From contig NW_026570323.1 in NCBI RefSeq assembly GCF_019649055.1, positions 62,001-126,000 of the forward strand: a stretch of DNA of 64,000 nt, in the 5' to 3' direction. Every line of letters starts with the position of its first letter. Within the stretch, counting starts at the first letter, position 1. Of the stretch, positions 12,121-22,010 are shown piece by piece. Made by a program: the position numbers and the translations under genes. The stretch comes from Paramacrobiotus metropolitanus (lineage: Eukaryota > Tardigrada > Eutardigrada > Parachela > Macrobiotidae). Below the pieces are notes generated by a model, which searched no databases, was not told the origin of the DNA, and was given only the letters and a program-made list of their open reading frames with translations.

Positions 12121-13431
12121 CGCTGCGCCGACTGTTACAATCGTCCTGTCGGTTTGACCAGAGACACGGGCATTTCTGCTTAGTGGCTCAGGTGCTCATG
12201 TCGCAGGTCGACCACGACATGTTTGCCTAACTGCATCGCAACTCGAATATGTCGAAAAAGCCAGATAAAGGCATGCGTGGTCGTTCTGAACCAAACGAGA
12301 AAAGATACTTGGAACAACAAAACTGGGAATTGACTGCCCTAAAGTTCTTCTCTAAGGAAGGCAAGTAAACTGTTATTTCTCGACGCGGCCCTGGATAATT
12401 CTTGTGAGCATATACAGTAATAGAAAATGGAATGAAAATTCTTAGATTGTCTTTGGTAATCATTCTCCGACAAGCGGCGACTACATACGTAACTTACATT
12501 GCGCCGGATTGGGTTTCGTTTTACTTTTGATATTGTACGCGATGGACCCCGATGGTACTTCTTGTTTCGCAAGTCCCTGTCATGTACCATACACCCATGA
12601 GGACTTCAAACGGTATCCTCATCGATTTGCAGCGGCCTGAGAAATGCGCAGCTCGGATCATACGAAACTGGTCCATTTTCCTCACTAATACAAGAACTGC
12701 AATCGGCGAGATCGTTCGCAGAGAAAATAAGCGGGCGCGTGGACTTAACAGTACTTACTTCCCACAACCCCACAACCCGTATTACAGACTTTACAGTACT
12801 TCCATGCTGTTGCGGTTGCCGGTCAGTAGCGGTGAGAGTTAAGCATTTCTGCCATTCTGCCATTTCGCAACTTAAAAGTACTGCTATACGTACAGGTAAG
12901 TACTATACGTGCTATACGTACAGGTTGCAGGGCTAATAACTATGTTTGCTAACTGTTAATTCTAGGTAGTTAATTCGAGGTTTTTTTTTCACTCTCATGT
13001 AGTACGTACACGTTAAGTTTTCCCTGGCATGTGGTTTGACTTGTATCCACTGTATCCCACCGGATCTCACAGTATCTTCTTCTACGTATCCTTCATATAC
13101 CCTTCAAATTTTTTTAATTTTTTAACCACTGTCGCATTCCACCGTAACTCTGCAATATATTTTCTGCATCTCGATTGTATTCCACTGGGGAAACTCCTTT
13201 TTAAATTTCTTTTGTGCAACTGCCCGCGTGTGGTGGAGCAAGACTGTATGTCGGCTTTTCCCGTATGCAAACTTGGTGGATTGGCGACAGAGCCAGTTTT
13301 CCCTTGAACCTTCTGCAGCCCATTAAACAGAAAACAGAGCTACCGCTTAAAAGAAGAGAGAAGTGGACCTTCTGCGCCAGCCGTTTACTTAAACAAACGT
13401 ATTTCGTTCGTAGATGACTGGATGTTATGAA
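12121..13431. other. Intergenic with repeat scraps
   Basis: Contains short R1-like fragments (about 12,310-12,360 and 12,640-12,720) and a short GTATCC-type tract at 13,040-13,100. No gene recognised; a roughly 90-codon plus ORF at 13,029 has no domain. Confidence 0.35.
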
Positions 13432-14908
13432 CTAGGGAAGTGCACCGCTATAGGCTGGCACTAAAAGACCGAAGCGAAGCGCCAAAATATAGATATTAAT
13501 AATTACTTGCACTTAGTTGTCGATGTTATTTGCAACTTTATCTGGTTTAGTTAATACTTACTTTAGATAAGGTAATTTAAAAATTGTGAACGAACGACGC
13601 ACCTAGGACACCAACATCGATTAGAAAAACAAAGAAGAAAATGCCAGCAAAAAAGAAAGGGTGACCCTATAGCCACCCGTAACACCCCCGTTTTTTATAG
13701 CCACCCTTTTCCGCACTCCGTTAATTATGAGCATTCTTCTTATAATAATTTTTGAAGTTGTTTACAAGCAGCTTATTTTTTTATAGTCACCCTTTTTGCA
13801 GTTAAGTGCGTTTTTGATCAGCTCGATAATAGTCGTTTCATGGTGCAGTGTTGTACCTATAATATGTGCGTTACATACGGTGCAAAAAGTGACCGTAGTC
13901 GCTCGTGATCGCTCAGGTGCAGAAAGCACTTCTCCGCATTGAATCGAGATGTGTCCCACGGACAGCGTCCACCAGAATTCTTGGCTGTGAGAATGCTATA
14001 GCCCTAAGGATAAGCGACAAAGATGCTGGTCACAACCTACTACCACCAGCTCGCTGAAGAAAGACGGAGGAAACTGTCACAGTTAACGACATCACCAGCA
14101 TTCGCATCAGAGCGGAAGTAACTGACCGAGAGAGCAAAGCTAAAAAATGCAAATCACGAGCAAAGCGAAATCTGTTTCGAAAACCCAAACGTTTTTATTG
14201 AAATGATAATTTCTCCTACTGAAAAGGTCATGAATATCACTACTGTTGCCTCCAAACGCAGGAAAACTTATCACACATTTTTTATAGAGCTAAAAAAACG
14301 GGTGGCTGTAAAAATCAACAGCGGAATGTAATATCTAATTAAATGCTAATGAAAAAGTTACTTATACCGTAAAAACAGGGTGCGAAAAAGGGGTGGATAT
14401 AAAAACGGGGGTGAAAAGACGTGCAAATTTTATTGCGATAGTTTAGATATTATTTGAACCAAAAGAGTCGGAGAGGCCCCCCAGAAAACGAATTGTTACC
14501 GTGAGTCCCTGTATGTCTCGGCGTAAAATAATTCAGATGCTGTGTAATTTGTCGTTATTATGTACATACTTCGCTATGCTACGTGGTAACTTTTAATTTG
14601 TTCGTGCGTGACCGACGGACAGAATTATGCGTGACCGACATGACCGACAAAAAGTCCCGTTTGTTTGAACATAGAGGACCTTCGCTTCGCTTCGGTCGAT
14701 TAATCTAATAAAGTATACCATAATTATGCAATCTTCCACCAGTCAGTTTTACCGACATTACATTCAGTAAAAGGAACAATTACCTGAGTCAGTACAAGGA
14801 ATAACATCCCTTCGTGCAATTCACCTCCTCAGTTCTAGATACTTCTCTGTACATTGTTAGCTTCGCTTCGGTCTTTCAGTGCTAGCGAACAGCGGTGCAC
14901 TTCCCTAG
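13432..14908. mobile_element. Non-autonomous inverted-repeat DNA transposon, outer element
   Basis: Imperfect terminal inverted repeats of about 48 bp: the left begins CTAGGGAAGTGCACCGCT, and the right is its complement, ending AGCGGTGCACTTCCCTAG. Both arms also contain the AAAGACCGAAGCGAAG word. No transposase ORF was seen. No clear target duplication was found, so the superfamily is left open. A second inverted-repeat element is nested inside (13,683-14,413). Confidence 0.65.
13683..14413. mobile_element. Non-autonomous inverted-repeat DNA element nested in the outer one
   Basis: The left arm CACCCCCGTTTTTTATAGCC, continuing through CACCCTTTTCCGCAC, is matched by the complement of the right arm, which ends TATAAAAACGGGGGTG. 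The element is 731 bp with no transposase ORF. Related TATAGCCACCC and TATAGTCACCC words occur just outside and inside the left arm, suggesting sub-terminal repeats. Confidence 0.6.
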
Positions 14909-15177
14909 GGTAGTACCTGTACGTGGGGATACTGCAGTTATTAATAATGCATATCGTGGCAACATCCGTGCGAGCTGGAGCAGCGGCTGCATAGGCCGAA
15001 CAGGATAAGGCAACCAAGTGCCAGACATCACCCAAGACAACATGTTTAGCGCTTTAGGCTTTGAAACGCTAGGACCAAATGGACCGGAAGCTAACCGCCT
15101 GCTTACGGAAATGGGTTAAAGGGTACGGCAGGAAACCGGTGAGGCACGAGCACCGGAATATCTACGCCAGCGTATCA
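14909..15177. other. Short intergenic stretch
   Basis: No ORF or repeat recognised. It ends at the 92-bp sequence that is duplicated on both sides of the neighbouring LTR element. Confidence 0.4.
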
Positions 15178-15269
15178 GCATAGTATCCAGCGGGAGCAAA
15201 TTCAGATCAATATTCTATGTTCTGACCTCGGAGGATCTTTTCTGCTGATTAAGTGTACGGCGTTGTGAT
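15178..15269. repeat. 92-bp direct repeat flanking the minus-strand LTR element (left copy)
   Basis: Begins GCATAGTATCCAGCGGGAGC and ends GTACGGCGTTGTGAT, identical by eye to 24,706-24,797. The two copies abut the outer ends of the two LTRs. They therefore sit where a 4-6 bp target duplication is expected but are far longer. Confidence 0.85.
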
Positions 15270-15524
15270 TGTAGTGGTTTGCCCCGGGACTACACTTATC
15301 CCATACAAAGGGGGCTCATAATTATGATAATAATTACGTTTCTTATTAGAATATAATTAATTCAACCAGAACTGAGTCACCTTTTCCACTTTTATCATCA
15401 AAATAACATCAAAATCAGAATTAATAAAAGTAGCCAAAATCATCATAAGGCAACTGATTAGTGAGCATTCATTCTAATACCGAATTCTATGATGAAGTAC
15501 AGTAATATCATCAGCAGCGCTACA
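15270..15524 (-). repeat. 3' LTR of the minus-strand Gypsy element
   Basis: 255 bp with TGT...ACA ends, matching 24,451-24,705 with one difference seen by eye. Confidence 0.92.
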
Positions 15525-15527
15525 CGA

Positions 15528-15538
15528 CCCCTTTTTCC
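15528..15538 (-). promoter_or_regulatory. Polypurine tract of the minus-strand Gypsy element
   Basis: On the minus strand the sequence immediately inside the 3' LTR reads GGAAAAAGGGGTCG, the expected primer for plus-strand DNA synthesis. Confidence 0.75.
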
Positions 15539-15666
15539 GGGATAAAAACAGAAGAACAGTGGTTACTAAAAAAAAATGAGCATCATTCCGAGATTAATTC
15601 AAACATCACAGTGTTAGTAACAGATCAATTAAAGTAATACCATTCCATGCGAATCCGCTCACAGTC

Positions 15667-16866
15667 TTACTCCGCATCCTTCGCCATAGGATCATACAGG
15701 TGCTCCGTTCCGAAGTCGTCTTCTTCCTCTTCTTCGCCTTCGAGTCCTGGAGCTGGCAAATTTGCCAACGGATCAGGCGCTTCATCCTGAACAGGAGCAG
15801 TAGCAGCCGCTTCTTCCTGGATAGGATTTTCCTGGTCACGAGGATCTTCACGCGCAGCTTCGCGAGCATCCATCTCGTCCAGCATGGCCTCAGCATCGCG
15901 AACGATATCGCGAGGCACTTTGTACATGTACTCCAGCTGATAGATATGTCGGCGGAAGTACTCAATGCTGACAGGCTGGCCTTCCCAGGCGCGGCGGAGT
16001 TTCTCGCGGATCTTTAGCTGCCCGGGTTTCTTTTCCTTTGGCTGGCGCAGAAACGTAGTAGGATGGCGCGGGCCAGCAGGAGGTTGAGGCTGACGGCAAA
16101 CAGAAACCGCATTCAACGACACAGTAACAGGTGGCGGTGGCGGTTCACTAACTGCAGTGCGCTGCGTGAACTGTTGCAGCCAATTTCCTGACAAAGGAGC
16201 AGCAGCACGGAATCCTTGATTAGGAGCAACAGCAGATGATCCTGGAACAGGAGGCAGAGGAAATCCTGGTGGCGTAGGATCGTTGACAACGCCAGGTGGT
16301 GGAGCACTGACCCGAATTTGCCCACCACGATTGGCACCCGGTCGAGTCTGCGCAGGTACGACGGTGTAGCGGACTCCTGGCGGTGGACGCTCGGTTTCAA
16401 TATGATAACCGGGAATGTAGTCACCGTCAGAATCCGGCTCATTCTCGACAACATATTCCACCAGAGGTTCCTGAATAGGAGGAGGCAAGCGCTGCGGAGT
16501 GCCAGACGCAGAAGTCCATCCAGGCTGATCCACAGTCACTGGCCCACGTAACATGCCGGCTCCATCATTCACGGCAAATCCTACAAAGGAAACACCAGCA
16601 GCTGATCCTGAAAAGGAATTACTGTTTCCTGAATAGGAAGATCGGCCGTAATGCTGGTAACGAGCGGGCAGACGGGGAATAATTGAGCGCCTCCCTGGCG
16701 TCAACGTATCGAAATGCCGATCATCCATCAGTTCGACGTAGGCATCGGCGAACCCAAAACAAGCATTCCGAAAAACACGGCGAGTTTCCACTGAAACTCG
16801 CGCCACATCCTCTGCAGGAAAACTGAAATGCTGGGGATCGTAGCAACCCAGATCATCACGCGCCAT
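15667..16866 (-). CDS. Unknown 3' ORF of the Gypsy element (Pro-rich, 399 aa)
   Basis: The last ORF before the 3' LTR. The first 80 residues look folded (FRNACFGFADAYVELMDD). Then comes a long Pro/Gly/Ser-rich low-complexity middle (about 100-290) and a charged C-terminus with a helical stretch (YFRRHIYQLEYMYKVPRDI) and an acidic tail. There is no signal peptide, transmembrane segment or fusion motif, so it does not look like an envelope. It could be a structural or RNA-binding accessory protein; no family was recognised. Confidence 0.6.
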   Translation of the reverse strand: MARDDLGCYDPQHFSFPAEDVARVSVETRRVFRNACFGFADAYVELMDDRHFDTLTPGRRSIIPRLPARYQHYGRSSYSGNSNSFSGSAAGVSFVGFAVNDGAGMLRGPVTVDQPGWTSASGTPQRLPPPIQEPLVEYVVENEPDSDGDYIPGYHIETERPPPGVRYTVVPAQTRPGANRGGQIRVSAPPPGVVNDPTPPGFPLPPVPGSSAVAPNQGFRAAAPLSGNWLQQFTQRTAVSEPPPPPVTVSLNAVSVCRQPQPPAGPRHPTTFLRQPKEKKPGQLKIREKLRRAWEGQPVSIEYFRRHIYQLEYMYKVPRDIVRDAEAMLDEMDAREAAREDPRDQENPIQEEAAATAPVQDEAPDPLANLPAPGLEGEEEEEDDFGTEHLYDPMAKDAE

Positions 16867-17226
16867 TTTGAAATGGGAGAAGTTAACAAAATAAAAAAAT
16901 ATTCAAGGTTCTCGACTTGTAGAAATTGAAATGCGGCGTACTCAAATTAACGCAGTCACGCCGGTATGTATTACCATGCAATCACTGGCGCCTCCTATTA
17001 AAGGAAAACTGACCAATCACCACAGACTGGCAAATTCCACTCACGGAACTACTGATACGGGCGGTTGGAGCTCGAATGATCTCTGACTCACCACCGTACG
17101 AAGTTTTCACGGTTTCTTTTCAAGAACGAACAAACCAAACGCAAAACAATTACCCCTTTTTCCGTAATAATAATAATAATAAAAGAGCAATAATTATTAA
17201 CTAAAAGGAAAACAACTTTCTAAAAT

Positions 17227-17691
17227 TCAGAAGTACGAACCACTCGACTGACGACAGAAATACCGCTGTACCTGACTATTCAGATACGGGATTCCATACG
17301 TGGAAAAATTCTGCCAATAAATATGCCACTCTTCCATATTAATCTGATTGGGCGACATTCCTACTTGCAGGATATAACGAAACATGTATGAATCAAAGAA
17401 AGTCAACTGTTCCACAGTGAGATTCTGAGGAAACCGCAATCCTTGTAGACCATAACAAAGATAAAATTCAATTATTTCATTTCTAGAATTTAGAAAATAT
17501 TCAACTGGCGCATTTCGAAAAGGTCGCACATTACCGGTACGCTCTGCGTAGAAAAACATCACGGACCGAAGAAACCGAATTGCATCGAGATATAGAAGTC
17601 GACGGTCATGATCCCATAAATATCGGGAAACGACATCAATTAAACGACGACCAGCGATAATCCACTCATCCAAGTAAACATTAGGAAGCAT
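17227..17691 (-). CDS. Unknown small ORF between pol and the 3' ORF (154 aa)
   Basis: A compact, aromatic-rich predicted globular protein (LLYLDAIRFLRSVMFFYAER; FDSYMFRYILQVG) with no low complexity and no obvious membrane segment. It lies directly downstream of pol on the same strand. It is not part of the standard Gypsy gene set, and no family was recognised. Confidence 0.55.
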   Translation of the reverse strand: MLPNVYLDEWIIAGRRLIDVVSRYLWDHDRRLLYLDAIRFLRSVMFFYAERTGNVRPFRNAPVEYFLNSRNEIIEFYLCYGLQGLRFPQNLTVEQLTFFDSYMFRYILQVGMSPNQINMEEWHIYWQNFSTYGIPYLNSQVQRYFCRQSSGSYF

Positions 17692-17733
17692 AATTCACGA
17701 GCCAAATCCTTAATAGGAATGTACGATGAATTT

Positions 17734-20700
17734 TCATAAATTAATTTTAACAACACACTGATACCGCTTTGGCGCTGTGGTGATGCGGCCTGAACGACTG
17801 GTAAATGGCACAACGTCTACAGTCTTTTTCCGGTACTGACGCTTCGCCGCTGGCTTCGCTGGCAAGGCGGGATTATCTGACGGCAGATCGAGTGCTGGAA
17901 TGTCAAGGTCAGTGACTTCGACCGGCTCCGTATCTTTTGGCACATCAGCAATCGGCTGGGAATCCGGCTGTACATTTTCTAATTCATAAATATCATTCCT
18001 AATAATTTCAGGAATTTCGCCAGATGGCCTTGGATAAAAAGGCTCTATTCTGCTGACGTTATAATTATCAATTTTCTGACGGAAAGAATGCAACAACTGG
18101 AGTTTATAGACATTTTCATTTATTCGTTCTAAGACTTTATACGGTCCAGAATACTTTTGCCGCAATTTATCGGCTTTCTTAACGACGTGCGCAAATTCTC
18201 GCACCTTTACAAGGTCGCCTATAGAAAACTCAACTTTTCGGCGATTTATATCGGTCGCGGCGGCATTCTTATCCTGACGTATGCCAATGCGTGCTCGCGC
18301 GACTTCGTACGCTTCTTGGAAGAAATCCGTTAATTTCTGAGAATAATCAGATAAATTCAGATACGTACTATCTTCAACAGATTTAATTATCGTATCTACT
18401 GGAAGTTCATTCTCACGACCGAACATTAATTTAAACGGTGACATCTTCGTGACGTCGTGTTCCGTAGAATTATGCGCTGATGCGATAAATGGGAGATATT
18501 GATCCCAATCACGCTGGTCATCTGACACATACATGGCCATTCCTTCAGCCAAAGGAGACATTTGTCTTTCTACTTGAGAATTTCCCTGCGGATGGTACGC
18601 GGTTGTTCGAAGCTGACTAACACCAATTAATTTATTTATTTCATAAAGCAAGTTATTTCGAAAATGCTTTCCTCGGTCAGTTAATAACCGTTTAGGAGTA
18701 CCAAACATTAGAATAACATTCTGTACGTAGAATTTTGCTACTTCGGCCGCTGATTGATCTTTTAACGGTCCAGCCCATATGTATTTCGTCAGGGCATCCG
18801 TAACAACACAAGCGTATTTATTACCCAATCCTGATACAGGAAACGGACCTAATAAATCCATGTACACAGTACACATTGGTCCTTCTACAGGAAGATGTTG
18901 CAAATAACCTGACATAGGTTGACGAGCAACTTTCCTCATCTGGCATTGCGGACAAGTCCTTATGTATCGTTTAACATAATTTACCATATCGTTAAACCAG
19001 AAACGACGCTTAAGCAGACTTACTGTCTTATCCACGGCCTGATGTCCTGCTAGAGGAATATCATGTACAGTCCGCATTACATCATCCCGTAAATGTTTGG
19101 GAACCATCAGACACTTTACGTCTACACCATTCTCTCTCCTTTTGTAATACAGGACGGAATTACGCAGTACATACTGACGGTGATTTGACGCGAACTTAGG
19201 ATCGGCAGGGTTATCCATGGCGTCAACAATCTTCTTAAGAGAAGGATCCATTATCTGCTCGTCGCTCAACCACTTATCGTCCTTCCAAGGATCCACTTCA
19301 TCATCTGCGTCTTGCACATCAGCAACGTGGGCATACACTGGTAGCTTATCCGCAATGTCCGGTTCGGCAGTGCCAACGGGGAAACGACTTAAACAATCCG
19401 CATTGTGATGGAACTTTCCCGGGCGATACTGACCTTCCTTGTCCAGTGTCGACAATAATAATGCCCAGCGCGCAAGTCGTGGATTATTACCGCTATACTT
19501 TTCTATCTCTAGAAGCGCTCTGTGATCGGTTTTAACGATGAAATGATTAAATTCCAAGTAATGACGAAATTTCTCGTAAGAAAATATTATCGCTAATAAT
19601 TCGAGATGCGTAGCTGGATAATTACGCTCAGCTGCGGTTAGCGACCGGTTACAAGTTGCCACAATTTTACCTTCCTGACTCAGGATACCGGCAACACCAA
19701 TACCACACGCATCACATTCCACTACAATTTCTTTCGTAGAATCAAAACGAGTTAAAACAGGCGCATTGCTCAACGTTTCTTTCAGATCATTAAACGCCTG
19801 TAAATGTACTTCACTCCACTCCTTTTTAAAATTCACATTTTTTCTTACTAAAGGAGTAAGAACATACGTCATATGACTCATATTTACACAAAATTTCCTA
19901 TAAAAATTCGCAAGTCCTAGGAAACTCTGTAACGCAGTAACACTATCAGGAACGGGAAATTTCCTAATCGCATCCAAATACTGCGGATCAGCCTGAATTC
20001 CTGACTTATTAATAATATGTCCTAGGAACTTTACCTCATGTACAGCAAGTACACACTTCTTCGGCTGAATTTTTAAACCAGCGTTTTCTATTAAAGAAAG
20101 AACAATATCCATCCGATCACACCACTGATCGAAATTTTCAGCAAAAATAATAATGTCGTCTAAATAGACTAACGCCATTGTCCACTTTACTTCTGATAGA
20201 ATACCGTCCATTACACGCTGGAAGGTAGCGGGACCGTTGCAAACGCCAAACGGCATCCGCTTAAACTCAAACAACCCATCTTGGGTACAGAATGCGGTTT
20301 TAGACTGATCCTCAGGTGCAATAGCAATCGCCCAATAACCGGACTTACAATCTAACGTTGTATACCAGTCACAATCTCCTATCGCATGAAGGATATCCTC
20401 AATAATCGGCATAGGATAAGAGTCTTTAACAGTTAATTTATTTAACTGCCGAAAATCTAAACAAAAACGGACTCCAGCGTCTTTCTTTTCTACTAAAAGA
20501 ATTCGGTTAGACCAATCAGATTTAGAACGCTGGATAACTCCCTGCGCTAACATCTTATCAACTTCATCCATAATCAACTTTCTACCAGTCCAATCATATC
20601 GCCGGGGCGTCTGCTTAAACGGCTTCGCATCGCCCGTCCTAATATAATGAAATTCATTAGGAACATTACCGAACGGCTCCTTCTCTGTAGGAAATAACCT

Positions 20701-21987
20701 TACATGCTTCCGCATTAATTCTTTAACGCGCTGACGCTGCTCCTCATTTAAATCAGGATTTAATTTGCACTCAGCGAAACTTTTCTCAAATTCCTCATCT
20801 GTCATGTACACATTCTCCTGACCTACACTGCCAACCGACGCAGGAACATAAGGTTTTTCTTTAAAACGCTCTAAACTACCAAAATTAACTCCCTTCTTAA
20901 TCATAATATTTTTATCAGTACGATTTTCTAACCAGAAGAAAATCGTATCATTTTCACAATTAACAACCGCGTTAGCCAGCTGTAGTCCTATGCCTACATT
21001 CTTGGCCCGGTTTGGCAAAAACATATATTCACCATCTTTAATTTTCTTACGCCCGGGGCTTAATTCAATGACTACTTGAGTCCTAGGAGGAACCTGAACC
21101 TGTCGGGCAGAATAGACTGTTACCGGCCGGACCAATCCACTCTCCGCAACACGTCCCACTCGGCGTTTCGGCTGCACAACTTCAGCTGTCCGCGGTTTCG
21201 GTGACTCTTCCACTCCAGAACGAGGCTGCGCATTCCCCACTCCGGAAACTGGTTTGGCCACGCCCGCAGGCACCGGTCGCACAACAGGAACTCCCGAGGT
21301 CCTCTTCTTAACACTGGAACTCACACTCACAAACGAGTCATTACACTTCAGCCTTTCCAGGCGTTCCCGCATTTCTACTGAGAAATCATCAAGTACTCTT
21401 GCATCAAGATGGGCGTTCAAACCATCATCATTAATAAATGAATTACCCAAACTCAACAACTCACAGGTCAACCTTTCACATTGCACTTTCTCTTCTTCTT
21501 CAAAAGAATTAATCAAAGAAGGCACTTGTACTTTAATTGTCGGAAAATAATCTCGATAGTCGAAAGTTATCATTTTGATTTTCTTAAAGAAATCCGTTCC
21601 TAAAATTAAAGGATAAGGCGTACTTTCTTCTCTCACAAAGAGACTGTGCTGAAACACAATATCGCACATCTCTAAATTAGCTTTCAAACAAAAACGAAAC
21701 TTCGGTAATGCTACACCATTAATGCCAATAACATTCCAATGCTGGTAATTCGGATCCATTTCCTGATAAAGGATTTTATGATGATCACAAAATTCTTTCG
21801 AAATCATAGAAATCGCAGCACCCGTATCAAATAAACAATTAATATCCCGGTTGTTTAATTTAATGTAAACTACCGTATCGGGACCATAAACTGGATATTC
21901 TGTTTTAGAAAACTGCTTCTTATATAAAGAATTCACGAAAACTGTACTCATATACAGTTTATCAGGAGGTTTTCTCACACGAGGCAC
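17734..21987 (-). CDS. pol: Pol polyprotein: protease, reverse transcriptase, RNase H, integrase
   Basis: 1,417 aa. Near residue 55 is the aspartic-protease motif FDTGAAISM, followed by LILGTDF. Reverse transcriptase spans about 430-690, with the catalytic YLDD near 607. RNase H begins at IVVECDACG (about 752), with DHRALL further on. Integrase has an HHCC finger (GH...CPQCQ, about 980-1010) and catalytic D, D and E in MDLLGPF, LTDRGKHF and SQVERQM (about 1045-1140). The C-terminus has the SGR-IT-PKRY motif common in Gypsy pol. It acts in reverse transcription and integration of the element. Confidence 0.93.
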   Translation of the reverse strand: MPRVRKPPDKLYMSTVFVNSLYKKQFSKTEYPVYGPDTVVYIKLNNRDINCLFDTGAAISMISKEFCDHHKILYQEMDPNYQHWNVIGINGVALPKFRFCLKANLEMCDIVFQHSLFVREESTPYPLILGTDFFKKIKMITFDYRDYFPTIKVQVPSLINSFEEEEKVQCERLTCELLSLGNSFINDDGLNAHLDARVLDDFSVEMRERLERLKCNDSFVSVSSSVKKRTSGVPVVRPVPAGVAKPVSGVGNAQPRSGVEESPKPRTAEVVQPKRRVGRVAESGLVRPVTVYSARQVQVPPRTQVVIELSPGRKKIKDGEYMFLPNRAKNVGIGLQLANAVVNCENDTIFFWLENRTDKNIMIKKGVNFGSLERFKEKPYVPASVGSVGQENVYMTDEEFEKSFAECKLNPDLNEEQRQRVKELMRKHVRLFPTEKEPFGNVPNEFHYIRTGDAKPFKQTPRRYDWTGRKLIMDEVDKMLAQGVIQRSKSDWSNRILLVEKKDAGVRFCLDFRQLNKLTVKDSYPMPIIEDILHAIGDCDWYTTLDCKSGYWAIAIAPEDQSKTAFCTQDGLFEFKRMPFGVCNGPATFQRVMDGILSEVKWTMALVYLDDIIIFAENFDQWCDRMDIVLSLIENAGLKIQPKKCVLAVHEVKFLGHIINKSGIQADPQYLDAIRKFPVPDSVTALQSFLGLANFYRKFCVNMSHMTYVLTPLVRKNVNFKKEWSEVHLQAFNDLKETLSNAPVLTRFDSTKEIVVECDACGIGVAGILSQEGKIVATCNRSLTAAERNYPATHLELLAIIFSYEKFRHYLEFNHFIVKTDHRALLEIEKYSGNNPRLARWALLLSTLDKEGQYRPGKFHHNADCLSRFPVGTAEPDIADKLPVYAHVADVQDADDEVDPWKDDKWLSDEQIMDPSLKKIVDAMDNPADPKFASNHRQYVLRNSVLYYKRRENGVDVKCLMVPKHLRDDVMRTVHDIPLAGHQAVDKTVSLLKRRFWFNDMVNYVKRYIRTCPQCQMRKVARQPMSGYLQHLPVEGPMCTVYMDLLGPFPVSGLGNKYACVVTDALTKYIWAGPLKDQSAAEVAKFYVQNVILMFGTPKRLLTDRGKHFRNNLLYEINKLIGVSQLRTTAYHPQGNSQVERQMSPLAEGMAMYVSDDQRDWDQYLPFIASAHNSTEHDVTKMSPFKLMFGRENELPVDTIIKSVEDSTYLNLSDYSQKLTDFFQEAYEVARARIGIRQDKNAAATDINRRKVEFSIGDLVKVREFAHVVKKADKLRQKYSGPYKVLERINENVYKLQLLHSFRQKIDNYNVSRIEPFYPRPSGEIPEIIRNDIYELENVQPDSQPIADVPKDTEPVEVTDLDIPALDLPSDNPALPAKPAAKRQYRKKTVDVVPFTSRSGRITTAPKRYQCVVKINL

Positions 21988-22010
21988 AGACTCACCTCCC
22001 TGAGCTGCGC

